Below are positions 62,148 through 64,000 of a DNA stretch of 64,000 nt, piece after piece (within the stretch, counting starts at the first letter, position 1; each line of letters opens with the position of its first letter). Where the stretch lies: contig JBBMOL010000058.1 of assembly GCA_037954665.1 (NCBI GenBank), positions 434,001 through 498,000 of the forward strand. Direction: 5' to 3'. This DNA comes from Laguncularia racemosa. Lineage: Eukaryota; Streptophyta; Magnoliopsida; Myrtales; Combretaceae. The notes beneath the pieces are model-generated. The model searched no databases. It saw only the letters and a list, made by a program, of their open reading frames with translations, and was not told where the DNA came from. A program made the position numbers and the translations under genes.

Positions 62148-64000
62148 TAGTATTTAGAACATGTAAAAATTATTACCATAAAAATTGACTAAAAGATATA
62201 CGAATAACATTTCATGCTAAACAAACTTGATAGATATTCATATATTGTCTCTATTTTTCCATGTAAATTGGTAAAAGCACCTTATGATGTAGATTAGCGT
62301 GGCATCTCTACTACAAGAGAGAGATGATTAATATCTATCCTATGAAGGAGAATTCTATGATATAATTATATAAAAATCATTGTATCATATAATTACTTTG
62401 TAATATTAATTACTTCTATTTTATTGTAAATAGAGATATTTTACTATATAAAACAACCGTATGAAAAGTATTGAGCACTCTTCCTTGTTAAAGCTGATGT
62501 ATTAATAGATGGTCAACCTAAGCATTTAAGCTGTTTAATTATTTGAGGAGGATTATTTTACCTTGACCAAAAAAAAAGTGGATCTTACCTTTTTCAGATC
62601 AGTGGGTAATACTTTTAAAAAGCATTTATTACTAAACATATTTGCTATCCTCTTCCTAACTATTTATTTATTTTAGCAAATTACAAATAAAAAAAGTTAC
62701 AAAAAGTAATTGCGGACAAAAACCGCAGGCGTGTTGGAGGCCTTATCCTCTCCTTGATGAAATAGATATATGATAATGCAAATACATCCCCCAAATTATT
62801 TATCAAATACTAGACTTTTAAAATTTTTAAAGCCCAATCGTTTTTATAATAGTCAAATTTGTATGTAACTTTCGAACTTTTATTACAACCTTAAAAGTTA
62901 TAAGAATTTAATGACAACTTAGTATCCATATGTACATTTTTAAAAATTATAGATAAGTAAAGTCACATTTAAAAATTTAGGTGATTTATTCACTTCTAAT
63001 CAATAGTTTAAGTAGATACTTTAAATATTTTAAACTCGTATTGTAGCAGTATTTGAGTTTACTTTTTAGTATTTTTAGTGCTAAACACATAGAAAGCTTA
63101 TATTGTATTATAATATAAATATAATAAACTTAAATGAAACACTTAAAATATTAAGGATCTAATTAAATTTTGATATAAAAATAAATTATTTAAATGACTT
63201 ATTTAAAATATAAATAACTTACTTAAATTTTAGCATAAATATATACAATTTCAAATATAATTAATAACACATTAAATATATCAAAACTTTCTATTATAAT
63301 TGTAGTTTTTTTCTATTTATATAAAGTTGAAGCTTCAACTCGACCTAACTTCCATTGTGATTTTGTCACCTCTATTTTACTCTCATGAAAGCAACAATTA
63401 ACTGAACGGATTGAAGCGTACAGATAGCTTACTCCATACGAAAGAGCGCTCTCTTGTTGACATGGAGGTGTCTAGAATAAAGTGACAGTCCTTGTCCTTT
63501 TCTAAAATACCAAGTTTGGTAAAGTGGTAAAGTAATTTACACGTGTTATATATATATATATAATATGTAAATATTAATAAAATTTAAATATATATAATAG
63601 TTTTTAAAATAATTTTTATATATAATTTTGCATAAAATATATCTATTAAAATTTTATTGATATTTACATAATTCATATATATAATATGTGACGTATTATA
63701 CTATAAGAAAAAACATTTTTCTCCTAAAACTAAAGAAAGACTCCTAGCAAATGATGTATTGCGTGAGTTGTAATATAGTATTTATCCTTCTTCTATGTCA
63801 ACTAAAATGTTAAATTGTTATTTGTTTTTATAGTACTCCTAATGATGCCTTTCTTCATTGATTGTGCTAAGTCTAGACGTATTAATTAAGTTGGAAAAAT
63901 CTATCAAATACACTAATTTGTATCCGATTATGCTTGAATGTTAACCTAAGTATTAAACAAATACAAAGTATGAGTATACAAATACTCGTTATCTTGAACA
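62148..64000. other. AT-rich intergenic DNA
   Basis: No gene or defined repeat beyond short (TA)n runs near 63548-63562. Confidence 0.4.

Overview
The window is nuclear DNA of a flowering plant, most likely a eudicot. It is AT-rich, and its genes have GT-AG introns. It holds two host genes in a dense field of decayed, nested transposable elements. No rRNA, intact tRNA, CRISPR array or bacterial-style operon is visible.

Layout. Positions 1-2055: a Tat/Ogre-type LTR on the plus strand, cut by the window edge, with its tRNA-Arg-type primer site and a short leader. Positions 2056-6969: a Ty3/gypsy element on the minus strand (element A), truncated inside integrase. Positions 7000-8620: a decayed plant-mobile-domain (PMD) reading frame on the plus strand. 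Positions 9464-13017: a gag-protease-only gypsy element (B, minus strand, target duplication TTAAT). Positions 13023-20300: gag-protease remains of a Tat-type element on the minus strand, split at 15214-19233 by a third gypsy element (C, target duplication TACCT/TACCC). Positions 21650-24950: a decayed L1-type LINE on the minus strand, split by a solo LTR (23403-24642, target duplication TAATG).

Positions 25718-34481 hold host gene 1 on the plus strand: a complete 14-exon gene for a large dynamin-superfamily GTPase, a guanylate-binding-protein-like protein of the GBPL3 type. I derive about 1065 residues. It is followed by about 5.6 kb of AT-rich intergenic DNA with one 0.6 kb inverted-repeat element.

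Positions 40149-50140: a full-length gypsy element (D, minus strand, perfect target duplication GTAGG). Its integrase is interrupted by a nearly complete hAT DNA transposon on the plus strand (41328-45720, 19-bp terminal inverted repeats, perfect 8-bp duplication GCTGCTGT).

Positions 50768-59840 hold host gene 2 on the minus strand: a three-exon NAC transcription factor of the SND2/SND3/ANAC075 clade. Its second intron is about 8 kb and carries a LINE remnant, LTR-like DNA and microsatellites. Positions 60060-64000 are AT-rich intergenic DNA with one foldback-like repeat.

The host genes look intact. Every transposon open reading frame carries disabling changes: in-frame stops at former Trp or Gln codons, frameshifts, or lost catalytic residues. 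The signals I would look at first are four: palindromic ACACGRCCGTGT-type arrays shared by otherwise unrelated elements; a tandem hairpin array with compensatory changes in the NAC intron; a predicted spliced leader plus a tRNA-like pol III promoter inside the first LTR; and overlap of the integrase C-terminus, polypurine tract and LTR start in the gypsy elements.
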